64,000 nt of DNA from Flavobacterium caseinilyticum (lineage in GTDB: Bacteria > Bacteroidota > Bacteroidia > Flavobacteriales > Flavobacteriaceae): positions 62,001 through 126,000 of the forward strand of contig NZ_SMFM01000008.1 in assembly GCF_004349085.1 (NCBI RefSeq). The letters run 5' to 3'. A model generated the notes under the pieces. The model did not search any database, had not been told where the DNA came from, and saw only the letters and a program-made list of their open reading frames with translations. Made by a program: the position numbers and the translations under genes. Below, one piece after another: positions 36,231 through 45,036 of this stretch (position 1 is its first letter; each line of letters begins with the position of its first letter).

Positions 36231-37418
36231 ATGAGCATGGAAAGAGCAATTGTACACATGGATTTGGATACTTTTTTTGTGTCCTGCGAAAGGCTGGGAA
36301 ATTCAAAACTGGAGGGAATCCCTTTGATTATTGGCGGTGGGGATCGTGGCGTTGTGGCTTCTTGTTCCTATGAAGCCCGGACTTTTGGAGTGCGTTCCGC
36401 AATGCCTATTAAAATGGCACTCCGCCTCTGCCCTCAGGCAAAAGTAATGAAAGGTGATATGGAACTGTACTCCAAATTATCGCATGACGTAACCGAAGTC
36501 ATCCAAGAAAAAGCACCAATTTTAGAAAAGGCCAGCATCGATGAATTTTACATCGATATTACCGGAATGGATAAATTTTATGGAGGATATAAATGGACTA
36601 ACGAACTGGCACAATCAGTTACCAAAGAAACGGGATTACCAATAAGCTTTGCACTATCAATAAACAAAACCGTTTCCAAAATTGGTACCGGAGAAGCCAA
36701 ACCAAAAGGGAACTTAGAAATACCCGAAAATAAAGTACGGTCTTTCTTAAATCCGCTTTCGATCCAAAAAATACCCATGGTGGGCGATGTGACTTTTCAG
36801 CTGTTATCCAGAATTGGAATCCGCACGATTCAGACGCTTTCAGAAATGCCTGCCGAAGTATTGCAACGAATGATCGGGAAAAACGGCATCGACATTTGGA
36901 AAAAAGCCAACGGCATCGACAATAATCCGGTGGAACCCTACACGGAACGGAAATCCATTTCAACGGAGCATACTTTTAGTCAGGATACCATTGATATTCC
37001 AAAATTAAAATCAATACTTATCGGAATGGTGGAGAAACTAGCCTTCCAATTACGCTCGGAAGAATGGCTGACTTCCACTGTGGTCATTAAAATTAGGTAT
37101 TCCAATTTTGATACGGAAACCAAACAATGCAAAATAGCCTATACCTCCGCCGATCATATGCTGACTAAATCGGTTACCGATTTATTTGACAAAGTATATC
37201 AGCGTCGCATGAGGCTAAGATTGATTGGAATTCGTTTCAGCGGATTGGTTAGAGGAACTTATCAAATCAATTTATTTGAGGACACCGAAGAAATGCTGTC
37301 GTTGTATCAAGCGATGGATAAAATGAAAACGCGTTATGGCTTTGATGCCGTAATGCGGTGTGCCGGAGCCACATTCAAACCAAATAACAAATCGGAAATT
37401 TTAAAACGCAAAATATAA
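36231..37418 (+). CDS. Y-family translesion DNA polymerase (DinB/ImuB type)
   Basis: A 395-residue polymerase from ATG at 36231 (a second ATG two codons on is equally possible). Catalytic acids are Asp11 (HMDLDTFF) and the Asp104-Glu105 pair (ASIDEFYID), so it should be active, unlike ImuB proteins, which lose them. Palm, fingers, thumb and little-finger parts follow in order. QINLF near the C-terminus fits a beta-clamp-binding motif. Five bases separate it from the DnaE-like gene. It probably copies damaged DNA under the LexA-like control. Confidence 0.9.
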   Translation: MSMERAIVHMDLDTFFVSCERLGNSKLEGIPLIIGGGDRGVVASCSYEARTFGVRSAMPIKMALRLCPQAKVMKGDMELYSKLSHDVTEVIQEKAPILEKASIDEFYIDITGMDKFYGGYKWTNELAQSVTKETGLPISFALSINKTVSKIGTGEAKPKGNLEIPENKVRSFLNPLSIQKIPMVGDVTFQLLSRIGIRTIQTLSEMPAEVLQRMIGKNGIDIWKKANGIDNNPVEPYTERKSISTEHTFSQDTIDIPKLKSILIGMVEKLAFQLRSEEWLTSTVVIKIRYSNFDTETKQCKIAYTSADHMLTKSVTDLFDKVYQRRMRLRLIGIRFSGLVRGTYQINLFEDTEEMLSLYQAMDKMKTRYGFDAVMRCAGATFKPNNKSEILKRKI

Positions 37419-37422
37419 CACG

Positions 37423-40400
37423 ATGTACCTCAACTGCCATTCTTTTCATTCCTTGCGCTACGGCACAATTCCACTGTTGGATCTTATCCAGCAGGCTGTT
37501 GTTTGTGGGGTGAAAACAATGGCATTAACTGATATTAATACGGTTACCGGTATTTATGATTTTACAAAATCATGCCACGATGTTGGAATAAAACCACTCG
37601 TAGGTATCGAATTTCGCTGCAACCATCAATTGCGGTATATCGGCTTGGCTAAAAATGCGAATGGTTTAGCGGAAATGAACCGCTTTTTGACCCAACATAA
37701 TTTTGAGGGAACTTCCTTACCATTGGCAGCTCCTGAATTTAAAGATGTGATTATTATTTATCCTTATGAAAATAGACCAGCAGAATTAAAAGACCATGAA
37801 TATATAGGAATTTCTCCCGATCAGCTTGCTAAATTGTTTCTTCCACAATGGAAGGCTTTAATCGATAAAATGGTGGTTTTGCAATCCGTTACCTTTCGTA
37901 CCAAAAGAGAATTCAATTTGCATAAAATTCTTCGAGCTATTGATACCAATGTTATCTTGTCCAAACTTACTGAAGCCGATTATTGCAAGACGTCTGAAGT
38001 AATGATTCCTTTGGAGGAACTACTTTCAAAATTTGAGGAGTATCCACAAATTATTGAAAAAACGCAGAACCTGATGGATCAGTGTCATTTTGAATTCGAC
38101 TTCAAAACACCCAAAAACAAAAAATACTATTCCGGAAGCCGAGAAAGCGACATGCAGCTTTTGACAAAACTCGCTCATGAAGGATTAATCAAAAAATACG
38201 GTATCGATAATCCGCAAGCAACAGCAAGAGTGGAAAAAGAACTAAAGGTGATTGATCAACTGGAATTTAGCGGCTATTTCCTGATCACTTGGGACATCAT
38301 TCAATACAGTATGAGTCAGGGCTTTTTGCACATCGGTCGGGGTAGCGGAGCCAATAGTATCGTGAGTTATTGCCTGGGCATCACGGACATCTGCCCCATT
38401 GAACTCGATTTGTATTTTGAACGTTTCCTGAATGTGAATCGCAAGAGTCCCCCTGATTTTGACATTGACTGGTCCTGGAAAGAGCGCGATACCATTCTCC
38501 GATACATTTTTGATACCTATGGTACCGATCATGTCGCTTTTTGCGGAACCAACGTTGAGTTTAAATACCGCTCCATATTTCGGGAAGTGGGTAAGGTTTT
38601 TGGTTTACCAAAGGAAGAATTGGATGCACTGGCTAAAAACCCAATGCAGTTGCATGATAGCAATCAAATCGTAAAGCTAGTGCAGGAATACGGAATGCTA
38701 CTCGAAAAATACCCCAACCAACGTAGTATGCATTCCTGTGGCATATTGATTTCGGAAGAACCCATTACCAATTACACGCCTTTGGAAATGCCTCCAAAAG
38801 GGTTCCCTATTGTCTTGTTCGACATGCACATTGCAGAGGATATTGGTTTTGAAAAGTTTGATATCCTTAGTCAGCGCGGGATTGGTCATATCGATGACAG
38901 CGTGAAGCTAATCGAAAAAAATCAGGGGATTAAAGTCGATATCCGAGATACTGCCATATCAAAAAATGAAGCTAAGGCAAATCACTTTTTGAGTCATGGT
39001 AAAACGATTGGATGTTTTTACATCGAAAGTCCGGCCATGCGTGGCTTGTTGCGCCGTCTCAAATGCGACAACTATAAAATCCTTGTTGCGGCTTCCTCTA
39101 TTATTCGCCCGGGTGTAGCACAATCCGGTATGATGAAGGAATACATTTTCAGGCACAATCATCCCGATAAGTTCGAATATTTTCATGACGTTTTTAAGGA
39201 ACAACTTGGAGAAACTTATGGGGTGATGGTCTATCAGGAAGATGTAATCAAGATTGCCTTGCATTATGCTGGACTACCCGCTGCCGATGGTGATATTCTG
39301 CGTCGGGCCATGAGCGGGAAAGGACGCTCCAAAGCCGCATTGCAAAAAGTAAAAGACAATTACTTTGCCTGCTGTGCCCAAAAAGGACATCCAGTAAAGT
39401 TGAGTGAAGAAATATATAGACAGATTGAGTCCTTTGCTGGTTATTCCTTCTGTAAAGCGCACTCGGCTTCTTATGCCGTGGAAAGTTATCAAAGCTTATA
39501 TTTAAAAGTCTACTACCCTATTGAATTCATGGTAGCGGTCATAAATAATCAGGGTGGATTTTACCGTACCGAAGTATACGTGCATGAAGCCAAAATGTCG
39601 GGTGCAACCATTCAGAATCCATGTGTAAACAAGAGCGACTTTGAAACTACGGTATATGGCATCAATGTATATTTGGGTTTCATGCATTTGGAAGGGTTGG
39701 AAAGTAAAGTAGCGAATGCCATCGTTAAAGAACGGCAGGAACGTGGGGAATTTTGCTCTTTAGAAGATTTCATCAACCGCATTCCAATAGGTATTGAAGG
39801 GATCCAAATTTTGATTTTTATCGGAGCGTTCCGCTTTACCGGGAAAACAAAAAATCAATTATTAGTGATTGCCAGACTCATTCTGGTCAATTTCAAACCC
39901 GAAAATAGAAATCTAATGCTGCTTCAGGAACCAATCAAGGAATATACGTTACCTGTATTGGAACGCTCTCCTTTTGAAGATGCTTTTGATGAAATCGAAC
40001 TGTTGAGTTTTCCCGTTTCCTGTACTCCTTTCGATTTATTACAGACTAATTATCGGGGCGACGTAATGGCGAAAGATTTACTAAAGCACCATAAAAAAAC
40101 GGTGAAGATGCTTGCGTATCTTATTTCCAGAAAGCATGTGCCTACCAAAATGGGAACCATGTATTTTAGTACTTGGGTAGACATAGAGGGCGAATATTTC
40201 GATACCGCACATTTTACTAAAAGTTTGGAAAAATATCCGTTTCAAGGCGGCGGCTGCTATTTACTTTTGGGAACCGTGGAAGTGGATTACCACTTTCCGA
40301 CTATAACCATTTCCAAAATGGCAAAAATGCCGTTCATCCCAGATCCAAGGTATTCCAATACTAGCGACCGACAATATAAAGTACACGAACTGATTCGGGA

Positions 40401-40500
40401 AGATGTCAGCATGACGCAGCGGGCACCATATCCACAGGAGCATGAGATTAATTTACCAAGGCACAAAATGGAGGTGGGTCCAAAAAAAGAGTCTGTTTGA
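37423..40500 (+). CDS. DnaE2/ImuC-like error-prone DNA polymerase III alpha subunit
   Basis: A 1025-residue C-family polymerase, shorter than replicative DnaE (about 1160) and close to ImuC/DnaE2. The polymerase core has GRGSGANSIVSYCLG and PPDFDIDW with catalytic Asp345, Asp347 and Asp349. In the N-terminal PHP domain the first metal-binding His is Asn (YLNCHSFHSLRYG), so PHP proofreading is probably lost. The next gene encodes a DnaQ-type exonuclease, which could restore editing in trans. Its place behind a Y-family polymerase and repressor matches a mutasome. Confidence 0.9.
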   Translation: MYLNCHSFHSLRYGTIPLLDLIQQAVVCGVKTMALTDINTVTGIYDFTKSCHDVGIKPLVGIEFRCNHQLRYIGLAKNANGLAEMNRFLTQHNFEGTSLPLAAPEFKDVIIIYPYENRPAELKDHEYIGISPDQLAKLFLPQWKALIDKMVVLQSVTFRTKREFNLHKILRAIDTNVILSKLTEADYCKTSEVMIPLEELLSKFEEYPQIIEKTQNLMDQCHFEFDFKTPKNKKYYSGSRESDMQLLTKLAHEGLIKKYGIDNPQATARVEKELKVIDQLEFSGYFLITWDIIQYSMSQGFLHIGRGSGANSIVSYCLGITDICPIELDLYFERFLNVNRKSPPDFDIDWSWKERDTILRYIFDTYGTDHVAFCGTNVEFKYRSIFREVGKVFGLPKEELDALAKNPMQLHDSNQIVKLVQEYGMLLEKYPNQRSMHSCGILISEEPITNYTPLEMPPKGFPIVLFDMHIAEDIGFEKFDILSQRGIGHIDDSVKLIEKNQGIKVDIRDTAISKNEAKANHFLSHGKTIGCFYIESPAMRGLLRRLKCDNYKILVAASSIIRPGVAQSGMMKEYIFRHNHPDKFEYFHDVFKEQLGETYGVMVYQEDVIKIALHYAGLPAADGDILRRAMSGKGRSKAALQKVKDNYFACCAQKGHPVKLSEEIYRQIESFAGYSFCKAHSASYAVESYQSLYLKVYYPIEFMVAVINNQGGFYRTEVYVHEAKMSGATIQNPCVNKSDFETTVYGINVYLGFMHLEGLESKVANAIVKERQERGEFCSLEDFINRIPIGIEGIQILIFIGAFRFTGKTKNQLLVIARLILVNFKPENRNLMLLQEPIKEYTLPVLERSPFEDAFDEIELLSFPVSCTPFDLLQTNYRGDVMAKDLLKHHKKTVKMLAYLISRKHVPTKMGTMYFSTWVDIEGEYFDTAHFTKSLEKYPFQGGGCYLLLGTVEVDYHFPTITISKMAKMPFIPDPRYSNTSDRQYKVHELIREDVSMTQRAPYPQEHEINLPRHKMEVGPKKESV

Positions 40501-40575
40501 TTCTTTTAGTAACTAAAATTGCAGTGCTTTAAACCTTTACACAAGATTATCAATACCATTCACGTTATATATTAG

Positions 40576-41958
40576 ATGAAAAAACAGGAATACGCAATAG
40601 TAGACATAGAAACCACAGGCGGTAATGCAAGTAACAGCCGCATTACAGAAATTGCCATTATTATCCATAACGGAACTAACATAATCGACCGATGGGAAAC
40701 GCTCGTCAACCCAGAAAAGGAAATACCCCTTGCCATTTTTTCGCTAACTGGCATTAATAATGAAATGGTACGTGATGCCCCTATTTTTGATGCCATTTCT
40801 GAAAAGGTTTTAGAAATGCTTACTGGGCGCATTTTCGTTGCCCATAATGTAAACTTTGATTATTCCTTTGTTCGCCACCAACTCGAAGCTAGCGGATTCA
40901 AATGGACTGCGCCAAAATTGTGTACCGTTCGAGCAGCACGAAAAATTAAGTCGGGACTGGCTTCGTACAGCTTGGGTAGACTTTGCCATTCATTAGACAT
41001 TCCTTTAACAAACCAACACCGTGCCGGCGGTGATGCGGATGCAACGACCATACTATTTTCACGTTTGCTAGAATGGGACGTTGAAGGAGTAATCGAAAAA
41101 ATGATAAAAAAGACATCTCAAGACCAGCGCTTCCCTCCTAACCTACCGCCTGCTGATTTTGAGGAGCTACCTGAAAAAGCAGGTGTATATTATTTTTATG
41201 ATCAGACAAAGAAAGTAATTTACGTAGGAAAGGCAATTAACTTAAAGAAACGGGTCGCCTCCCATTTCAGTGGTCATAATGTCACGCCACAAAGGCAAAA
41301 TTTCCTGCGAGATATTCACGGTATATCCTTTGAGGTTTGTGCTACCGAATTAATGGCGCTGTTGCTGGAATGTACCGAAATCAAGAAGCTATGGCCGACT
41401 TATAACAGGGCACTCAAACGCTTTGATCCTAAATATGGACTTTTTGAATATGAAGCCCGTAGCGGATATAGATACTTGGCAATTGGAAAATTAGGCAGAT
41501 TTCAGGCAAACATAGAATCTTTCAATAGTTTGTATAAAGGCATTAATCTGTTGCGCAGCCTGGCCGAACAATTTGGCATTGATAACCGCTTTTGTAACTA
41601 TGGTATGGAGGATCATGGTGAATTTACCCTAAAACCGGGCCGGAACGATTTACCTGAAATGGAACAACACAACGAGCAAGTCGAAAATGCCATTACTTTT
41701 TTAATAAAAAACAGGCCAAGCTTTGCCATTATTGATAAAGGCAGGACTGCTGAAGAACGCAGTTGCATTTGGGTTGAAAACGGTCACTTTTATGGTATGG
41801 GATATTTCGCTTCTGACATTGGATTTACGGATTCCTCTGAGATAAAGGATCATGTCACACCGTACAAGAGCAATCAATACAGTATGCATTTAATCCTTAC
41901 TTATGCCGAGAAATATCCGGATAAAGTTTGTTTTTTACAAAACCATAGTGAATTATGA
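40576..41958 (+). CDS. DnaQ-type 3'-5' exonuclease fused to a GIY-YIG nuclease domain
   Basis: A 460-residue two-nuclease protein. Residues 1-165 are a DEDDh exonuclease: Asp10 and Glu12 in VDIETTGG, HNVNFDYSF, and HRAGGDADAT with the catalytic His and Asp. About 195-285 is a UvrC/Cho-like GIY-YIG domain (AGVYYFYDQTKKVIYVGKA). The last 175 residues have no clear name. The fusion resembles the exonuclease-Cho proteins of other bacteria. It ends by overlapping the AlkB-like gene by 4 bases. Confidence 0.88.
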   Translation: MKKQEYAIVDIETTGGNASNSRITEIAIIIHNGTNIIDRWETLVNPEKEIPLAIFSLTGINNEMVRDAPIFDAISEKVLEMLTGRIFVAHNVNFDYSFVRHQLEASGFKWTAPKLCTVRAARKIKSGLASYSLGRLCHSLDIPLTNQHRAGGDADATTILFSRLLEWDVEGVIEKMIKKTSQDQRFPPNLPPADFEELPEKAGVYYFYDQTKKVIYVGKAINLKKRVASHFSGHNVTPQRQNFLRDIHGISFEVCATELMALLLECTEIKKLWPTYNRALKRFDPKYGLFEYEARSGYRYLAIGKLGRFQANIESFNSLYKGINLLRSLAEQFGIDNRFCNYGMEDHGEFTLKPGRNDLPEMEQHNEQVENAITFLIKNRPSFAIIDKGRTAEERSCIWVENGHFYGMGYFASDIGFTDSSEIKDHVTPYKSNQYSMHLILTYAEKYPDKVCFLQNHSEL

Positions 41959-42581
41959 CACTCTTTAATGATACCGAAATATTTACTTCAGGCCTTGCCG
42001 GCAAAAAGGTTTTTGACCTTCCCGATACAGAACTGCTGCTACATGACAACTTTTTTAACAAAGAAGAGTCCAATCATTATTACACTACCCTTCTCCAGGC
42101 CACGCCATGGCAGAAGTACGCTATGGAGATTTATGATAAAACAGTTACTGTCCCACGAATGATTTCTTGGTATGAAGACAACAACAATCTGGGTGCTGAC
42201 CTTAAAAAACCTAATTGGACTCCGGAATTACTTTCTATAAAAGATAGAGTAGAAAAAGAAACACAGAAAAAATTCAATAGTGTTTTATTAAACCTTTATC
42301 GCAATGGTAACGACGGCGTAGGATGGCACAGCGACCGCGAACAGAATTTTGGTCCCAATGCAATTATTGCTTCAGTAAGTTTCGGCGAAACCCGTATGTT
42401 TCGTTTACGACATAAATTCAGGAAAGAAATTCCTTCGGTTGAAATTCCTTTGCATCATGGTTCACTTTTATTGATGGCAGGAACTACCCAAAGCTTTTGG
42501 CAACATCAGGTTCCGAAAACAACAAAAGATATTCTGCCACGCATTAACCTTACTTTCAGAAAGATTGATAGGTCATTATAA
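41955..42581 (+). CDS. AlkB-like 2-oxoglutarate/Fe(II) dioxygenase
   Basis: A 208-residue alkylation-repair enzyme. His125 and Asp127 (WHSDRE) plus His184 (WQHQVP) form the iron site, and RINLTFR (Arg196, Arg202) binds 2-oxoglutarate. Family members strip methyl groups from damaged bases in single-stranded DNA by oxidation. The ATGA overlap with the exonuclease gene couples their translation. It ends the damage-tolerance cassette. Confidence 0.9.
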   Translation: MTLFNDTEIFTSGLAGKKVFDLPDTELLLHDNFFNKEESNHYYTTLLQATPWQKYAMEIYDKTVTVPRMISWYEDNNNLGADLKKPNWTPELLSIKDRVEKETQKKFNSVLLNLYRNGNDGVGWHSDREQNFGPNAIIASVSFGETRMFRLRHKFRKEIPSVEIPLHHGSLLLMAGTTQSFWQHQVPKTTKDILPRINLTFRKIDRSL

Positions 42582-42639
42582 CAAATAAATCACTAAAAGC
42601 TTAAAAGCTCTTTTAAGTACTAGCGAAAGTTAACAATAT

Positions 42640-43806
42640 TTAAAGATTTTTAAACAACCCGCGTGCAATCACTATTTTCATAATTTCATTCGTTCCGGCA
42701 TAAATGCGTGCCACGCGATTATCAGCATACATGCGCGCAATTGGATAGTCCCACATATAACCATAGCCTCCAAATAATTGCAAGCATTCATCAACGACGT
42801 GTCCGCACATGTCGGTCGCCGAATATTTAATCATCGACGCACTTTCAGCTGTTAATTTATGGTCCACTAATAATTCGATACATCGATCTAAAAAAGCCTG
42901 ATGTATTTGCATTTGGGTAGTACATTCCGCCAGTTTAAATTGGGTATTTTGAAATCCGGAAACAGCCGTACCAAAAGCAGTTCGTTCTGTAGTGTAAGTG
43001 ATGGTGCTTTCGATGGCGCCTTCAGCAGTTGCGACTGCCATAATCCCGACTGTCAGTCTTTCCCGGGCCAATTCCTGCATCATGATTTTAAATCCTGTTT
43101 TTTCGTCTCCAAGTCTGTTCTCCTTTGGAACTTTTACATTATCAAAAAATAATTGTGCCGTATCTTGAGATTTCATACCAATTTTTTTGAAAGGAACACC
43201 TTTACTAAACCCTTCCATTGCTGAATCTAAAATAAGTAAGGTTACGCCTTCTTCATCTGTATTGTGATTGGTTTTTACGGCCACTATAACCATATCGCAC
43301 ATAAAACCGTTGGTTATAAAGGTTTTTTGACCATTCACCAAATAATAATCACCTTTATCTTCGGCCGTTGTTCGAATGGCTTTCAAATCACTCCCGCAAC
43401 TAGGCTCCGTCATTGCAATAGCGGTAATGATTTCCCCTTTGGCCATCATTGGCAAATATTTTTGCTTTTGATCCTCCGTTCCATAAAATAATAAATAAGG
43501 AGCTACAATATCGGAATGCAACGAAAAGCCAGGACCAGTTATTCCTTTTTTGGCAAAAGCTTCAATTAACAACGCATTAAATGTAAAATCCAATCCTCCG
43601 CCCCCATATATTTCTGGTATGTCCAGACACAACAGTCCTAATTCCCCGGCTCGTTTCCATATTTCACGGGATACCATCCCATTTTTTTCCCATTCGTCTA
43701 AACGATCCATTATCTCATTTGAAATGAATTCCTGAATCATCTCTTGCATCATTTTATGCTCTTCGGAGGCATAAATCTTTCGTTCCAATAGTATGTTTTG
43801 CAGCAT
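42640..43806 (-). CDS. Acyl-CoA dehydrogenase
   Basis: A 388-residue FAD enzyme that introduces the alpha-beta double bond in acyl-CoA. AMTEPSCGSDL and KTFITNG are flavin-binding signatures, and IYAGTNEIMK marks the C-terminal domain. In medium-chain enzymes the catalytic Glu lies in the YEGT motif, but here that residue is Ala. Glu249 in ARERL is in the place used by isovaleryl-CoA and long-chain enzymes, so it is the likely base. It is convergent with the AlkB-like gene. Confidence 0.93.
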   Translation of the reverse strand: MLQNILLERKIYASEEHKMMQEMIQEFISNEIMDRLDEWEKNGMVSREIWKRAGELGLLCLDIPEIYGGGGLDFTFNALLIEAFAKKGITGPGFSLHSDIVAPYLLFYGTEDQKQKYLPMMAKGEIITAIAMTEPSCGSDLKAIRTTAEDKGDYYLVNGQKTFITNGFMCDMVIVAVKTNHNTDEEGVTLLILDSAMEGFSKGVPFKKIGMKSQDTAQLFFDNVKVPKENRLGDEKTGFKIMMQELARERLTVGIMAVATAEGAIESTITYTTERTAFGTAVSGFQNTQFKLAECTTQMQIHQAFLDRCIELLVDHKLTAESASMIKYSATDMCGHVVDECLQLFGGYGYMWDYPIARMYADNRVARIYAGTNEIMKIVIARGLFKNL

Positions 43807-43932
43807 TTTTTATGATTTTTAAATTAGAGTTGCTTCGGCCGATTCATATGTTAATTTACGATATAAGAATCAACAAATCAACATAATAGCAGTATTTATT
43901 CTATTTAAATTAATAAATTTACCAAAGTTTTT

Positions 43933-43940
43933 TAATTTTG
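43933..43940 (+). promoter_or_regulatory. -7 box upstream of the LigD-PE gene
   Basis: TAATTTTG is an exact TAnnTTTG match about 24 bases upstream of the start codon. No TTG is seen at the usual -33 distance. Confidence 0.45.
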
Positions 43941-43963
43941 ATAAATCACTAAATCATCTTGCA

Positions 43964-44548
43964 ATGACATTGGATAAATACAACCAGAAACGTAATTTTG
44001 ATTCCACTGGTGAACCCCAAGGTGAAGTCGAAAATTCACAAAACGATTTGATTTTTGTTATTCAAAAACATGCTGCCTCACATTTGCATTATGATTTTCG
44101 CTTAGAATTACATGGCGTTTTAAAAAGTTGGGCAATCCCAAAAGGTCCTTCAATGAACCCCGACGACAAACGACTTGCAATTATAGTGGAAGATCATCCT
44201 TATGCTTACAAGGATTTTGAGGGCACAATTCCAGAAGGAAATTATGGTGCCGGAACTGTTATTGTTTGGGATAATGGAACTTATACAATACCTGAAGAAC
44301 AATCCAAAGTAGCTACTGAAAATAAATTAAAAGCAGATTTAGAGAATGGACATGTCAGCTTTACGTTAAACGGAAAAAAATTAAAAGGTGAATTTTCATT
44401 GATTAAACTAAAAAACAAAGAAGACAATTCATGGCTTTTAATTAAAAAAAATGACTCGTATGCGACGGATATCGATATTTTAAAAAAAAATAAATCAGTA
44501 CTCTCCAATGCAACTTTAGAGGATTTAGAGAAAAAAATTAAATACTAA
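43964..44548 (+). CDS. Stand-alone LigD-type 3'-phosphoesterase
   Basis: A 194-residue protein made of only the phosphoesterase module of LigD. FVIQKHAASHLHYDFRLEL carries His36, His42, Asp44 and Arg46, and VEDHPY adds His78. These are the metal and phosphate ligands that remove 3'-phosphate or ribonucleotides from DNA ends. The ligase and polymerase domains of LigD are absent, and no Ku gene is near. It probably cleans 3' ends in break repair. Confidence 0.88.
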   Translation: MTLDKYNQKRNFDSTGEPQGEVENSQNDLIFVIQKHAASHLHYDFRLELHGVLKSWAIPKGPSMNPDDKRLAIIVEDHPYAYKDFEGTIPEGNYGAGTVIVWDNGTYTIPEEQSKVATENKLKADLENGHVSFTLNGKKLKGEFSLIKLKNKEDNSWLLIKKNDSYATDIDILKKNKSVLSNATLEDLEKKIKY

Positions 44549-45036
44549 TTTCAAGACAAAAAAAGAATTTTATTGTATGTTGCCGCAATAAAAAAAATGT
44601 TACTTCCGTGCCTATTTAATATTAAGCATGAAATTTATATTCCAAATAAGCGATGTACTAGAATTTGTTTTCACAATTTTGACTTTTAAAACGAGCTCCT
44701 TTTTTGATAATTATATAAGTGGTGCTCATCAAATTCATTATCTAAAATTAGTTTCCTTAAAACTTAATATTCAGTTCTGCAAAAAAAGCATTTTAACTGT
44801 GAACCATATCTTTACATCATTTTATTTATTTTTTTGTAATTTTGATTAAAGTTTCTAAAAAGTTTAACCATTAAAGCTTTCGAACTTCGTAAAGCGATAC
44901 TTTCTGAAATAATTTAAAACCTGGAGCTCACCAAAATGATTCTGGAAAATTACTTTCAATGGCAATTTTGTGTTCTTCAGTAGCAAATCGATACTTTAAA
45001 AGCGTACTTGTTTTATTATAATTTAAAAATAAATCT
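44549..45036. other. 488-base intergenic region with no identified gene
   Basis: The one long + frame (about 44628-44849) has a Phe/Ile-rich, non-coding-like composition. A short coding-like stretch on the - strand near 44935-44990 (RFATEEHKIAIESNFPESFW) could be the tail of a lost gene. Nothing firmer is seen. Confidence 0.35.

Noticed and set aside
42597..42618. CTTAAAAG-CT-CTTTTAAG inverted repeat between the convergent AlkB-like and acyl-CoA dehydrogenase genes
   Set aside because: The loop would be only two bases, the stem is A+T-rich and no T-tract follows, so a terminator is not supported.
44628..44849. 73-codon + frame before the GH130 gene
   Set aside because: Phe/Ile/Ser-rich with no motif, typical of chance frames in A+T-rich DNA.
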